A stretch of 18,445 nucleotides of DNA from Chloroflexota bacterium (GTDB lineage Bacteria > Chloroflexota > Anaerolineae > UBA4142), in contig JACQGS010000033.1 in assembly GCA_016199405.1 (NCBI GenBank), positions 1 through 18,445 on the forward strand, written 5' to 3'. Below, in pieces: positions 1 to 7,122 of the stretch; position 1 is the first letter of the stretch, and the number at the start of each line of letters is the position of its first letter. The translations under genes were made by a program, and so were the position numbers. The notes beneath the pieces were generated by a model that saw nothing but the letters and a program-made list of their open reading frames with translations, was not told where the DNA came from and did no database searches.

Positions 1-679
1 ACGGAAAGGGCAACTCCCACCGGATCTGTTCCAACGCGGCAAAGACACGCACTTGGGCTTTGGTGGACACGGCGCGCATCTCGGTTCATCCGGTACTCAC
101 GTCCGTGACATCAAGCGTACAGGCGAAAAAGCCGCTCGGATTGCCGCCATCGTGCTGGACGAGGTCAATTTCTTCGAAGCCAGGGCGTTTATCGTCCCAA
201 TCGGCAAAGGTGCGAACTTTGATTTGGGACTTGAGTAAAGTGCCCGGTTTCGTCCCACCCCGGTGGCGTGCCGCCGGACGGTGTTCGGTGCGACGGAAGC
301 GATCCATGGTGGAGGAACTAATATTCTTGAGCCGCTTGAAACACGCACGACTGACGTCCAGGTGACGCCGCAGATCGTCCAACTCGACATCCATTGCCGC
401 GCGCAACCGCTTGGAGCCGATTTGATCAAAGAGTTCGGCCAGCCAGAGGACCGCGCGTTTGTCTTCGGCGAGATAGATGCGCCGGCGGATACGCCGAATC
501 GGGATCTTGGGGTTACGATGCCGGCGTTTCCCGCACAACAGGGCGGTGGCATGTTTGCGATGATAGCCCGTGGTGGCGACGAACTCGTCGAGCATTTGAC
601 CGCGTCGTTTCTTCCGCGCTTTGCGATAACGTTCGCGTAATTTGTTCAGGAACTGTTCCGAAGGTTTGCAGATGGACAC
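1..679 (-). pseudogene. Integrase-core transposase with an in-frame TGA, 3' end outside window
   Basis: The reading starts at a GTG (677-679) behind a good GGGAGG ribosome site. The N-terminal part looks like a helix-turn-helix region (LDEFVATTGYHRKHATALL), followed by basic linkers and the start of an rve/DDE catalytic domain (VRTFADWDDKRPGFEEIDLV, whose final Asp is the likely first catalytic acid). After 197 codons the sequence reads TDVSTG, TGA, TEMRAVSTKAQ, and the same frame stays open to the window edge. Relatives carry Trp here (TG-W-TE), and TGG to TGA is one base change. Nearby genes (modB, modC, polX) end with TGA, so recoding is unlikely. The simplest reading is a nonsense-inactivated transposase. 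Confidence 0.78.
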
Positions 680-732
680 TTGACCCTCCCCCGTTTTCGG
701 AGAGAGTGCCCAAGTGTCGAAATTCTGTCAAT

Positions 733-780
733 TTTCGGTAACATTTTCCCATGACGCAACGATTCGATTTCGGTAACATT
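733..780. repeat. Repeated 13-mers at the IS terminus
   Basis: The 13-mer TTTCGGTAACATT occurs at 733-745 and again, identical, at 768-780, where the second copy ends at the inferred element edge. The direct spacing is 35 bp. Multiple terminal repeats of this type usually bind the transposase. Which family they belong to cannot be settled without the left end. Confidence 0.7.
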
Positions 781-781
781 C

Positions 782-1636
782 TTAATGAGGTGATTCGATC
801 CCCGCGCGTTCCGCCGCATCGAACGCCTCCATCACCGCGCGATCAGCGCCAAGCGTGGAGGCGGCTTCCATTTTCTTGAGCCACACGTCCGCCGCTTTCG
901 ATTCGACGCGCTCGAGTCGCGCCAAACAGGATTGGGCTTGATCCATTTTTCCCAGCAAGCAATAATAACGCGTCAGATTGCCGAGCGCGTGAAAATTGTC
1001 ATCGTCCAATGTGAGTGCCCGTTCCGCAAATTCGATCGCGCGGTCGAGTTGACCTTCGGCAAAGTACGCTTGCCCCACATTGTTGAGCGCAGGCACGAAA
1101 TTAGAATGGCGTTTCAAGAGTTCTTCCGCTTTGAGACGCGCCTGCGAAAATTTGCCCTGATCAATCAGCGCGAGCGATTGTTCGTGCAGCGCGGCAGACT
1201 CGAATGCATCGGCGCCGGCAAAGCCCGCGTCCCGAAAGAACTCATCCAGGCGCGATTCCAAACCCTCTACCGTTTTGCGAACCTCTGCCGCGCGCTCATG
1301 CTGTGGATGCCGATCCAAAAATCGGTGAAAGGCAATCACCGCGGATGCTGGACGAATGTTCCCCATGCACGCGCCAGCGAACGCGAGAATATATTCGGGA
1401 TCGTCTGGCGCAAGTTTGAGCAGTTGCTCGCATATCTGCTGGTAGCGCGGCATATCGTCAAGCTCCGCGTAAACGTTCCCCAGTCCGCTCAGAACATCTT
1501 CGCGATTCGGAAAGCGCGCGTCAAGCGACTCTAGCAAATCGCGCGCCTCGACCCAACGTTTGTGCGCGATGAGCGAATCAACTTCTTTGAGTTTAGAAAG
1601 AATCGAATGTTCCGGGCGACGTCTCTTTTTCGACAT
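782..1636 (-). CDS. Tetratricopeptide-repeat protein, possibly truncated by the IS
   Basis: This 284-residue protein has no signal peptide. It begins with a short basic stretch (MSKKRRRPEHS) followed by helical TPR-like repeats. The clearest units are near residues 45-110 (ALANVY-like GLGNVYAELDD, then LKLAPDDPEYILAFAGAC) and 180-240 (VPALNNVGQAYFAEGQLDRA, LTLDDDNFHALGNLTRYY). TPR proteins act as protein-binding scaffolds; no partner can be named. The start has a GGGAG ribosome site six bases upstream. It lies 18 bp downstream of the broken hsdR and may share its transcript. The stop codon is within two bases of the IS edge. Related TPR proteins, as I recall them, continue further, so the C-terminus has probably been cut off by the insertion; that is inference. 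Confidence 0.75.
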   Translation of the reverse strand: MSKKRRRPEHSILSKLKEVDSLIAHKRWVEARDLLESLDARFPNREDVLSGLGNVYAELDDMPRYQQICEQLLKLAPDDPEYILAFAGACMGNIRPASAVIAFHRFLDRHPQHERAAEVRKTVEGLESRLDEFFRDAGFAGADAFESAALHEQSLALIDQGKFSQARLKAEELLKRHSNFVPALNNVGQAYFAEGQLDRAIEFAERALTLDDDNFHALGNLTRYYCLLGKMDQAQSCLARLERVESKAADVWLKKMEAASTLGADRAVMEAFDAAERAGIESPH

Positions 1637-1654
1637 GCATTTCTCCCATCATCT

Positions 1655-3613
1655 TCACGGCGCGAGCAACCTTTCTTTCGTCTCGCGCAAAATATCCTCC
1701 GCGCCGATCTGCAACAGCGCGCTCAACCCGCCGGCGTGGACGACTTCGGGCGCATCGAACACATGGCGCGTTTCCAATGCCTCGATGCCGTCGCGTCCAA
1801 ATTGCCCCGCCAGCGCGCGCAAGGTTTTCGCCGCGTCGAGCGGCAACGCGTTCAGCCACGCGGCTTGTTTGTATTCCAGCGCGCTCACGCGTTCCACCCG
1901 CGTTTTGCTGTCCAAGCCAAACGCGATTTCGCCCAGCACATCATACAAATCGGAATCATCACATCAACTTGCCGGATTCGGGATCGAGCCGCGTCCCGCG
2001 CCCGATCATTTGATGAAACGCAATCGGCGAATCCACGTACTTGAAAAAGACGATATTGCGAACGTTCGGCACGTCCACGCCCGTCGTCAGCAAATCCACC
2101 GTGCATGCGACGAAATGCGAATTCCGCAAGCCGCGCAAATCGGCAAGGTGCTCGCTGCCCTGAATCCCCGTGCACTCGAACGCAAAATATTCTTTGGGCG
2201 CGATTTGCGCGGTGCGGCAAAATTCCGCGTAAATGTTTCCCATCTCCGCCGCGACATCGCTCGCGTGCGTTTCACGCGCGCAAAAGATAATTGTCTTTTG
2301 ATGCGGACCGCCCGTCGCGAGCAAGTGATTGAACAAATCTTTGCACATCGCGCGCACGCGTTCAGGCAGCATCAACCGCGCTTCAAATGAAGTCGCTTTG
2401 TACTTTTTGCGTACATCTTTCGGGTCAACATTTTCGCCGGTGATGGCATCGGTCGCGCCGCGTTTTAGGATTTCTGTGCGTGTGACGCCGCGCGGGTCAA
2501 TATCCACTTCACGCTGAACGACCTCACACGCGGCGAGATAGCCATCGTCAATTCCTTGCGCCAGCGAATACTCGTAAACGGGTTCGCCGAAATATTTCAG
2601 ATTGTTCGCGGTGACCAGTTTGTCCTCGTCCGTCTCACCTTCGATCTGACGCGGCGTCGCGGTCAAACTGATTTGGATCGCGTCGGCGTTGCGCGTCAAT
2701 ACGAGCGACCATTTATTCCACGCGCTCCGATGGCATTCATCAATGATAATGTGCGAAAAATAATTTTCCGGATAATGCTGCGTCAGAAAGTTGCCCGTGT
2801 CGTCCTCATTGGCGATGTCGAGCGTCTGGTAGGTGGCAATGAGAATTCGCGCGTTGGGCTCCGGATGATTGCCGCTCACTTCCGCCGCATTCGACTGGAA
2901 AACATTTTGCAAGGCACCCAATGCTTGCGAGCGCAACTCATCGCGATCGACGAGGAACAGCGCGCGGCGCAGTTGTCCGGCGTCGGCAATCTTTTTCAAA
3001 ATCTGCACGGCAATGTACGTTTTGCCCGCGCCCGTCGCGAGCGAGAGCAACGCGCGCGTGCCGCCGCGCGCGATTTTTTCGAGCGTGGCGCGGATGGCGG
3101 CATCTTGATAATAGCGCCGTCCACTTTCGCCGCCGCGATACGGGACGAGTAAAGGTTGCGCGGCTTTTGAGGTGAGCGTAATGCCGCGCACGCGATGATA
3201 GCGCGCGAGCAATTCATCTGGCGTAGGGAATTTCGCGAGTGGCACGTGCAAGCGCGTTTCGCCGGTTTCGACCGCGTATTCGCAATACAAATGTCCGTTC
3301 GAGGAAAATACAAAGGGGACGCGCAGCCGCTTGCCGTAAATCTTGGCTTGCTCCAATCCGAGCGTCGGAGGATCGTCATCGCGCTTGGCTTCAATCACCG
3401 CGACGGCGATGGGCTGTTGGGGCAATCCTTGTGGTTGCCCTGCTGCGCGCGCAAGAGATAGTCGACGCGACCTTTTTTGCGGCGCGGCGCGCCGTCGCGA
3501 ATTTCAATGCCGCCGGCGGTTTCTTCACGGCGAATTAGGTCTTCGGTCCAGCCGCGTTGATGGATGGCAGGGTCAATCAGTTTTGCGCGCGTGTCGGATT
3601 CGGAAAGAGGCAT
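1655..3613 (-). pseudogene. hsdR: Type I restriction enzyme R subunit (HsdR), broken in two places
   Basis: Three pieces in different frames make one gene. The N-terminus starts at ATG 3613 (MPLSESDTRAKLIDPAIHQR) and contains the first part of the nuclease fold (KGRVDYLL). A one-base frameshift near 3435-3450 then moves to the frame carrying VAVIEAKRD, the ExK part of the PD-(D/E)xK site. The middle piece has the helicase motor: ATGAGKT (Walker A), IIIDECHRS, LTATPR, and the motif VI region HQMIGRGTRLD. It stops after SGKLM at 1959. A third piece in another frame (DLYDVLGEIAFGL to LRETKERLLAP) is the normal HsdR C-terminus. Relatives have roughly 100-140 residues between GKLM and YDVL that are absent here. 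No hsdM or hsdS is nearby. The gene is dead as a single-chain translocase/nuclease. Confidence 0.85.
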
Positions 3614-3631
3614 TCTGCTTTGAATGCCGCA

Positions 3632-3660
3632 ATTATACAGACGCTCGCGTTGCATTGCAA
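3632..3660 (-). promoter_or_regulatory. Sigma-70-type promoter for the hsdR relic
   Basis: On the minus strand a -35 box TTGCAA (3655-3660), a 17-bp spacer and a perfect -10 box TATAAT (3632-3637) precede the hsdR ATG at 3613. The leader would be only about a dozen bases and no ribosome site is visible in it. Confidence 0.6.
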
Positions 3661-3698
3661 TATTGATTTACTGGTGATTGTCCACAACTCCAAAAGCA

Positions 3699-3753
3699 AC
3701 CGCAGAGAACGCAGAGGCGCAGAGGTAAAAAAGGTTTTCTCTGCCTCTGCGGT
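3699..3753. repeat. ACCGCAGAG-type short repeat forming a fold-back
   Basis: The left part carries iterations of a GCAGAG unit beginning ACCGCAGAGAACGCAGAG. The right part contains CTCTGCGGT (3745-3753), the exact inverse of ACCGCAGAG (3699-3707). It belongs with similar GC(A/G)AAG-type repeats at 10334, 12005 and perhaps 4941. It sits in the divergent gap between the hsdR relic and modB. Confidence 0.6.
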
Positions 3754-3772
3754 GAGTTATGGGTAATTACCA

Positions 3773-3835
3773 GCGTGAGCAAAACGGCAGCGCGGCTGCC
3801 TTCTACCCAGCATGTCAATAAACTTTGCACAAGCC
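3773..3835 (+). repeat. REP-like element, copy A (right half)
   Basis: This segment matches 18020-18082 with about five mismatches over the 61 bases compared. It includes the hairpin GGCAGC-GCG-GCTGCC (3786-3800) and ends in ACTTTGCACAAGCC. The left half of the element seen at 17968-18021 is missing here. The gap from 3655 to 3929 otherwise holds only the short repeat at 3699 and the modB promoter. Confidence 0.75.
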
Positions 3836-3871
3836 GCGACAACCGGCTGTTCGCCATCAGCCCACCGCCAC

Positions 3872-3900
3872 TTGCCATCTGCTATTCGCTGTGCTACATT
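3872..3900 (+). promoter_or_regulatory. Probable modBC promoter
   Basis: A -35 box TTGCCA (3872-3877), a 17-bp spacer and a -10 box TACATT (3895-3900) lie 30 bp before the modB ATG. I looked for a ModE-type palindromic operator here and saw none. Confidence 0.5.
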
Positions 3901-3929
3901 CTCCGGCAATTCTGCGCGGAGCATCTGCA

Positions 3930-4568
3930 ATGAACTGGTCTCCAATTTTTCTCTCGATTCAAGTCACGCTCGTCGCGACGCTGGGCATTTTTGCAATCGG
4001 GCTGGCGCTCGCGCTTTTTCTTGCGCGGACCAAGACGCGCGCAAAAATATTGATCGAGCTGCTCGTCAATTTGCCGCTCGTGTTGCCGCCGAGCGTCGTC
4101 GGTTATTATTTGCTCATCACGCTCGGGCGCAATGGAATTATTTTTCAACTGTTCAATTTGAACTTGCTCTTTACATGGCAAGCCGCCGTCATCGCGTCGA
4201 TGGTCGTCGCGATGCCGCTGATGGTGCAATCGGCGAAAGCCGCGCTGGAAGGCGTTGACCCCGCGCTCGAAAATGCCGCGCGCACGCTGGGGCTGACGGA
4301 GTGGCAAGTGATCGCGCGCGTGACGCTGCCGCTCGCGCGGCGCGGCATTATCGCGGGATTGGTTTTAGGATCGGCGCGCGCGCTCGGCGAGTTTGGGGCG
4401 ACGCTGATGATTGGCGGGAATATTCCCGGCGTGACGCAAACCGCGCCGCTCGCGATTTACGACGCGGTGCAAGCCGGTCGCTTCGCGGACGCGAGTTTCT
4501 TGGTGTTCATTCTAACCGTACTTGCTCTCTTGAGTCTGATCGCGGTAAATCGCATGCAGAGGGGCTGA
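3930..4568 (+). CDS. modB: Molybdate ABC transporter permease ModB
   Basis: This 212-residue inner-membrane protein forms the channel for molybdate (or tungstate) import with ModC. About five hydrophobic helices are visible: residues 5-28, 36-62, 85-106, 140-165 and 185-205. The loop ENAARTLGLTEWQ followed by VTLPLA is the EAA motif that docks onto the ATPase. The ending GEFGATLMIGGNIPGVTQT is characteristic of ModB/CysT-type permeases. ATG 3930 was chosen because the promoter lies just upstream and the longer reading from 3825 adds only a non-homologous stretch running out of repeat DNA. GGAG lies about ten bases before the start. It is 71 bp ahead of modC. No modA binding protein is adjacent, so that component must be encoded elsewhere. 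Confidence 0.9.
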   Translation: MNWSPIFLSIQVTLVATLGIFAIGLALALFLARTKTRAKILIELLVNLPLVLPPSVVGYYLLITLGRNGIIFQLFNLNLLFTWQAAVIASMVVAMPLMVQSAKAALEGVDPALENAARTLGLTEWQVIARVTLPLARRGIIAGLVLGSARALGEFGATLMIGGNIPGVTQTAPLAIYDAVQAGRFADASFLVFILTVLALLSLIAVNRMQRG

Positions 4569-4639
4569 GGGGCAGAGGAGATCAGTGCAAGTTCTCTCCC
4601 TTGCCCCCACGCTCCGACGCTCCTCAGCAGATTTCGAAC

Positions 4640-5749
4640 ATGCTCCAAGTCAAAATCGAAAAGCAATTGCCCGATTTCAAACTCAACATCAATTTCGAGA
4701 CTGGCGCGGAAATTCTCGTTCTCTTCGGCGCGTCCGGCGCGGGCAAGACGATGACGCTGAACTGCATCGCCGGTTTGCTCGCGCCCGACGCCGGCGCGAT
4801 TCAATTCAACGGCAACGTCCTTTTCGATTCGATTGCGCGCGTGAATTTGCCGGCGCGCTTGCGTCGCGTCGGCTATGTGTTTCAGCACTATGCGCTCTTT
4901 CCGCATCTCACCGTGCGCGAGAATGTGGAATTTGGAGTGAAGGACGCGAAAGGACGCGAAAGCGCGAAAAGCCGCGAACGCGCGCACGTGGATGAGCTGC
5001 TTGAGTTGGTCGGTATCACGTCCCTTGCCGCGCGTTACCCATCCCAACTTTCCGGCGGGCAACAGCAACGCGTCGCGCTCGCGCGCGCGCTCGCGCCGCG
5101 TCCGGATTTGCTTTTGCTCGATGAGCCGTTCAGCGCGCTCGACGCGCCGACGCGCGAAACATTGCGGCAGGAATTGCGCGCGTTGCAAGCGCGTTTCAAC
5201 CTGCCCACGATTTTCGTCACGCACGATTTGGGCGAGGCGTACTTTCTGGCGGACAAACTCGCGGTGATGGATCGCGGCGAGATCGTGCAGATCGGCGCGC
5301 CCGGCGAGATACTGCTGCGCCCGCGCGATTTGCGCGTCGCGCGCGCGGTCGGCGTCAAAAATATTTTGCGCGGGGTCGTCGAAGCGCGCGATGAAAAAAC
5401 GTGTCACGTAAAGGTAGGCGAATTTGGTCTGGAAACGCCGGCATCCAGCGCGCCGGTCGGTGCCGAGGTGAATGTGTGCATTCGAGCCGAACGCGTGGTG
5501 TTGATGCGCCCGGAGCGCGGCGAAGAATCGCGTGCGGAGAACGTGCTGGAAGGGGAATTGCTGCGCGAGACGAGTGATGGCTCGACCGTGACGCTCTATT
5601 TTCGCGCCGACGCGCCGCGCTTCGCGCCGACTCAAGATTTTGATTTACAAATTGAACTGCCGGTTTATATTTACGAGCGGCTCGATCTCTCGCGCGCGCG
5701 GCGCTGGCGCGTCTCGGTGCGGCGCAATGGAATTCATTTGATTCGGTGA
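4640..5749 (+). CDS. modC: Molybdate ABC transporter ATP-binding protein ModC
   Basis: This 369-residue cytoplasmic ATPase drives ModB. Walker A is GASGAGKT (30-37), Q-loop VFQHYALFP (80-88), signature LSGGQQQR (137-144), Walker B LLLLDEPFSALD (157-168) and H-loop VTHD (193-196). The C-terminal third (about 250-369) has the TOBE/Mop-like arrangement that binds oxyanion in ModC-type proteins. ATG 4640 gives the canonical N-terminus; a longer reading from 4301 runs in a different frame across modB and is not real. Residues 101-115 (KDAKGRESAKSRERA) form a basic insertion encoded by tandem 10-mers. The gene is the second member of an operon with modB. Specificity for tungstate or another oxyanion cannot be excluded. 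Confidence 0.9.
   Translation: MLQVKIEKQLPDFKLNINFETGAEILVLFGASGAGKTMTLNCIAGLLAPDAGAIQFNGNVLFDSIARVNLPARLRRVGYVFQHYALFPHLTVRENVEFGVKDAKGRESAKSRERAHVDELLELVGITSLAARYPSQLSGGQQQRVALARALAPRPDLLLLDEPFSALDAPTRETLRQELRALQARFNLPTIFVTHDLGEAYFLADKLAVMDRGEIVQIGAPGEILLRPRDLRVARAVGVKNILRGVVEARDEKTCHVKVGEFGLETPASSAPVGAEVNVCIRAERVVLMRPERGEESRAENVLEGELLRETSDGSTVTLYFRADAPRFAPTQDFDLQIELPVYIYERLDLSRARRWRVSVRRNGIHLIR
4941..4980 (+). repeat. Tandem 10-mer repeat inside modC
   Basis: AGGACGCGAA occurs twice in tandem (4941-4960), followed by two decayed units (AGCGCGAAAA, GCCGCGAACG). It encodes the basic loop at ModC residues 101-115, between the Q-loop and the ABC signature, and leaves the frame intact. Confidence 0.7.
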
Positions 5750-5758
5750 ATAGGACAA

Positions 5759-5782
5759 GGTTAGTTTCAACTAAACTAATCC
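5759..5782. terminator. Possible hairpin after modC
   Basis: TTAGTTT (5761-5767) pairs with AAACTAA (5773-5779) across a five-base loop, with flanking GG/CC that could extend the stem around a bulge. No U-tract follows, so termination is only a possibility. It lies between the convergent modC and yqeB. Confidence 0.35.
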
Positions 5783-5785
5783 TGC

Positions 5786-5850
5786 GGGGTGGAAGCCCAG
5801 CCGCGCTGGGCGTTTCAAGGATGGCAAGTGCGGCTTGCCTCTTACCCCTC
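5786..5850 (+). repeat. REP-like element, copy B
   Basis: It shares GCCCAGCCGCGCTGGGC (5795-5811; stem GCCCAGC/GCTGGGC) exactly with 18005-18021. The second hairpin here is GGCAAG-tgcgg-CTTGCC (5823-5839), whereas copies A and C have GGCAGC/GCTGCC. Both sides of the stem have changed, so pairing is kept. It ends CTTACCCCTCCC, comparable to CTTCTACCCA in the other copies. It fills the gap between convergent modC and yqeB. Confidence 0.7.
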
Positions 5851-5871
5851 CCGCAAGACTCTTCTATTGGA

Positions 5872-6690
5872 CTACTTACCGATTGATCTTTGGTTCATCC
5901 ACGTCATTACGGCTTCGACCACGCCGCCGCCGATCGCGCGCGATTTATCGCTGATTGTAAAGCAATGCGCGCGATCCGCGCGCGGATCCACATCGCCGAT
6001 TTTCATGCCGGCTTGTACGCTTAATCCATCGTGAACCAGTCCGCGCAACATTCCATCAAACGGCGCGAGCACATCCTCTCCGCCAACCGTTGCGATTTTT
6101 TCTCCCCGCGCGACTGAATCTCCGATTCGCTTGATCTCTCTCATCGCTCCAGCATTCGACGCGCGCAAAACGCGATCCAAACTTTTGCCGCCGACTTCGC
6201 CCGGCGTACTCGTGTTTGCCTCCGCCGCGCGATCCCACAGCACTCGCCCCAAATCGTGCCCGCGCTGCGTTTCGATCACCGCGTGGCAATCCACCTGCGG
6301 CGTGAAACCCGGACCCAGCGCGACGACGAATGGCGCATCTGACAAGCGAGTGCCGGTGTTGTGTTTTGCCATCACCGCATCCACTACAACGTGCGGAGCA
6401 AAAAAATCGCGCGCGCGCGTTACCGGATCAACGAGCACCGGAATAATGCCTTGCTCTAACAATTCACGCGCTTCCTCAACCGATTCCGCGCGCCACGCCG
6501 TCACGCCTTCGACCGCGCTCTGCCCCTCGTACACCGCGTTCGCAAACGCGACCGTGCGGCGCACGACGAGCGGCTGCGCGAGTTCGGCGATGACGACCGG
6601 AAAGCCGGCGCGATGCAGTCGCCACGCGGTGCCGGTGCCGAGATCGCCGGCGCCTTTGAGGAGGATGAGATGGTTGGGGAAGAGGAACAT
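5872..6690 (-). CDS. yqeB: Selenium-dependent molybdenum cofactor maturation protein YqeB
   Basis: This 272-residue protein matches the EF2563/YqeB family, a marker of selenium-dependent molybdenum hydroxylases; it is thought to help supply the selenium-modified Mo centre. The N-terminal Rossmann-like motif is LLKGAGDLGTGTAWRLHRAG, followed by FPVVIAELAQPLVVRRTV. Other family signatures are VVVDAVMAKHNTGT, FVVALGPGF, VIETQRGHDLGRV and the C-terminal APFDGMLRGLVHDG. ATG 6690 places the Rossmann motif right after a six-residue lead; a longer reading to 6792 crosses the divergent promoter. No clear ribosome site is present. Its usual partners yqeC and selD are not in the window. Selenium dependence here is inferred from family only. 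Confidence 0.85.
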   Translation of the reverse strand: MFLFPNHLILLKGAGDLGTGTAWRLHRAGFPVVIAELAQPLVVRRTVAFANAVYEGQSAVEGVTAWRAESVEEARELLEQGIIPVLVDPVTRARDFFAPHVVVDAVMAKHNTGTRLSDAPFVVALGPGFTPQVDCHAVIETQRGHDLGRVLWDRAAEANTSTPGEVGGKSLDRVLRASNAGAMREIKRIGDSVARGEKIATVGGEDVLAPFDGMLRGLVHDGLSVQAGMKIGDVDPRADRAHCFTISDKSRAIGGGVVEAVMTWMNQRSIGK

Positions 6691-6718
6691 TGTCAGTTGT
6701 ATAATTGTATGGTAGAAT
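6690..6718 (+). promoter_or_regulatory. Promoter of the TumE-like toxin-antitoxin pair
   Basis: TTGTCA (6690-6695), a 17-bp spacer and TAGAAT (6713-6718) point toward the antitoxin ATG at 6742. The -35 box overlaps the first codon of the divergent yqeB, and a TATAAT (6700-6705) also lies between. A repressor bound here could affect both directions. Confidence 0.6.
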
Positions 6719-6741
6719 TTCTGCGGTTGAGGATTGCCGCT

Positions 6742-7122
6742 ATGATTCGAACCGAGAGCAAGATCGCACAATTGATTGAGCAAGCCAAACAAACGGATTC
6801 GCCTGCGGAGTGGCGTTTAGACGATAACCTCGTCCTCGTCGTTCTCTCCGGGCGAGAATATGCGCGCTGGCGCGGAATGCGGCTGTTGGAAAAGGTTATC
6901 GCCAAGCGCCCTCGCAAATCGCCCAAACAATATCTGGTGGAGTCTCGACGCGCCTTGCGGCGTTACGAAAAGAAATACAAGATGTCTTCGGCCGAATTCT
7001 ATCGTCGCTTCCAAGCCGCCGAGCTCGAAGAGAGCATGGACTTTTTCGATTGGCGCGTCGAGTACAACTCGTATCGCCGAATGAAAAAAAAGATCGCGAA
7101 TGGCAAACGGCAAACTGCGTGA
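6742..7122 (+). CDS. Putative antitoxin partner of TumE-like toxin
   Basis: This 126-residue soluble protein is very basic in its middle (KVIAKRPRKSPKQYLVESRRALRRYEKKYK). Its C-terminal stretch MSSAEFYRRFQAAELEESMD followed by FFDWRVEYNSYRRM resembles small proteins that sit just upstream of DUF6516/TumE-type toxins. The N-terminal part (about 1-45) is not recognised, though VVLSGREYARWRGM loosely recalls Phd/YefM-type antitoxins. ATG 6742 is chosen over the longer reading from 6613 because that one would run back through yqeB and the promoter. It overlaps the next gene by 23 bp, which fits translational coupling in a toxin-antitoxin operon. The role is inferred from context. Confidence 0.65.
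   Translation: MIRTESKIAQLIEQAKQTDSPAEWRLDDNLVLVVLSGREYARWRGMRLLEKVIAKRPRKSPKQYLVESRRALRRYEKKYKMSSAEFYRRFQAAELEESMDFFDWRVEYNSYRRMKKKIANGKRQTA

Larger units (their letters stand above)
1..780 (-). mobile_element. Right-hand part of an insertion sequence, left end outside the window
   Basis: This block holds a transposase gene read on the minus strand and, upstream of it, about 100 bp of non-coding terminal DNA with repeated 13-mers (733-780). The neighbouring TPR gene ends at 782, so the element edge lies at about 780/781. The transposase resembles the integrase-core (DDE) type with an N-terminal helix-turn-helix region, as in unclassified (ISNCY-like) or IS481-like elements; the family assignment is from memory of the protein pattern. 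The other terminal repeat and any target duplication lie beyond position 1 and cannot be checked. The transposase is interrupted, so this copy is probably immobile. Confidence 0.7.

Noticed and set aside
86..88. TGA recoded as Trp or selenocysteine in the transposase
   Set aside because: modB, modC, polX and the VapB-like gene end with TGA in normal positions, the homologous residue is Trp rather than Cys, and I saw no SECIS-like hairpin directly after the codon.
3699..3753. CRISPR-like array
   Set aside because: The repeated units are short, adjacent and without unique spacers; they form a fold-back and match other dispersed repeats.
3825..3929. Longer ModB start at 3825
   Set aside because: The added residues do not look like a permease or signal peptide and the region contains the promoter boxes at 3872-3900.
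4457..5635. Long antisense reading frame across modB/modC (392 codons)
   Set aside because: Arg/His-rich product typical of antisense frames in GC-rich genes; modC on the other strand has all ABC ATPase motifs.
5759..5782. Molybdenum-cofactor riboswitch or ModE operator near modBC
   Set aside because: Only a small AT-rich hairpin is present downstream of modC, and nothing upstream of modB has the required structure.
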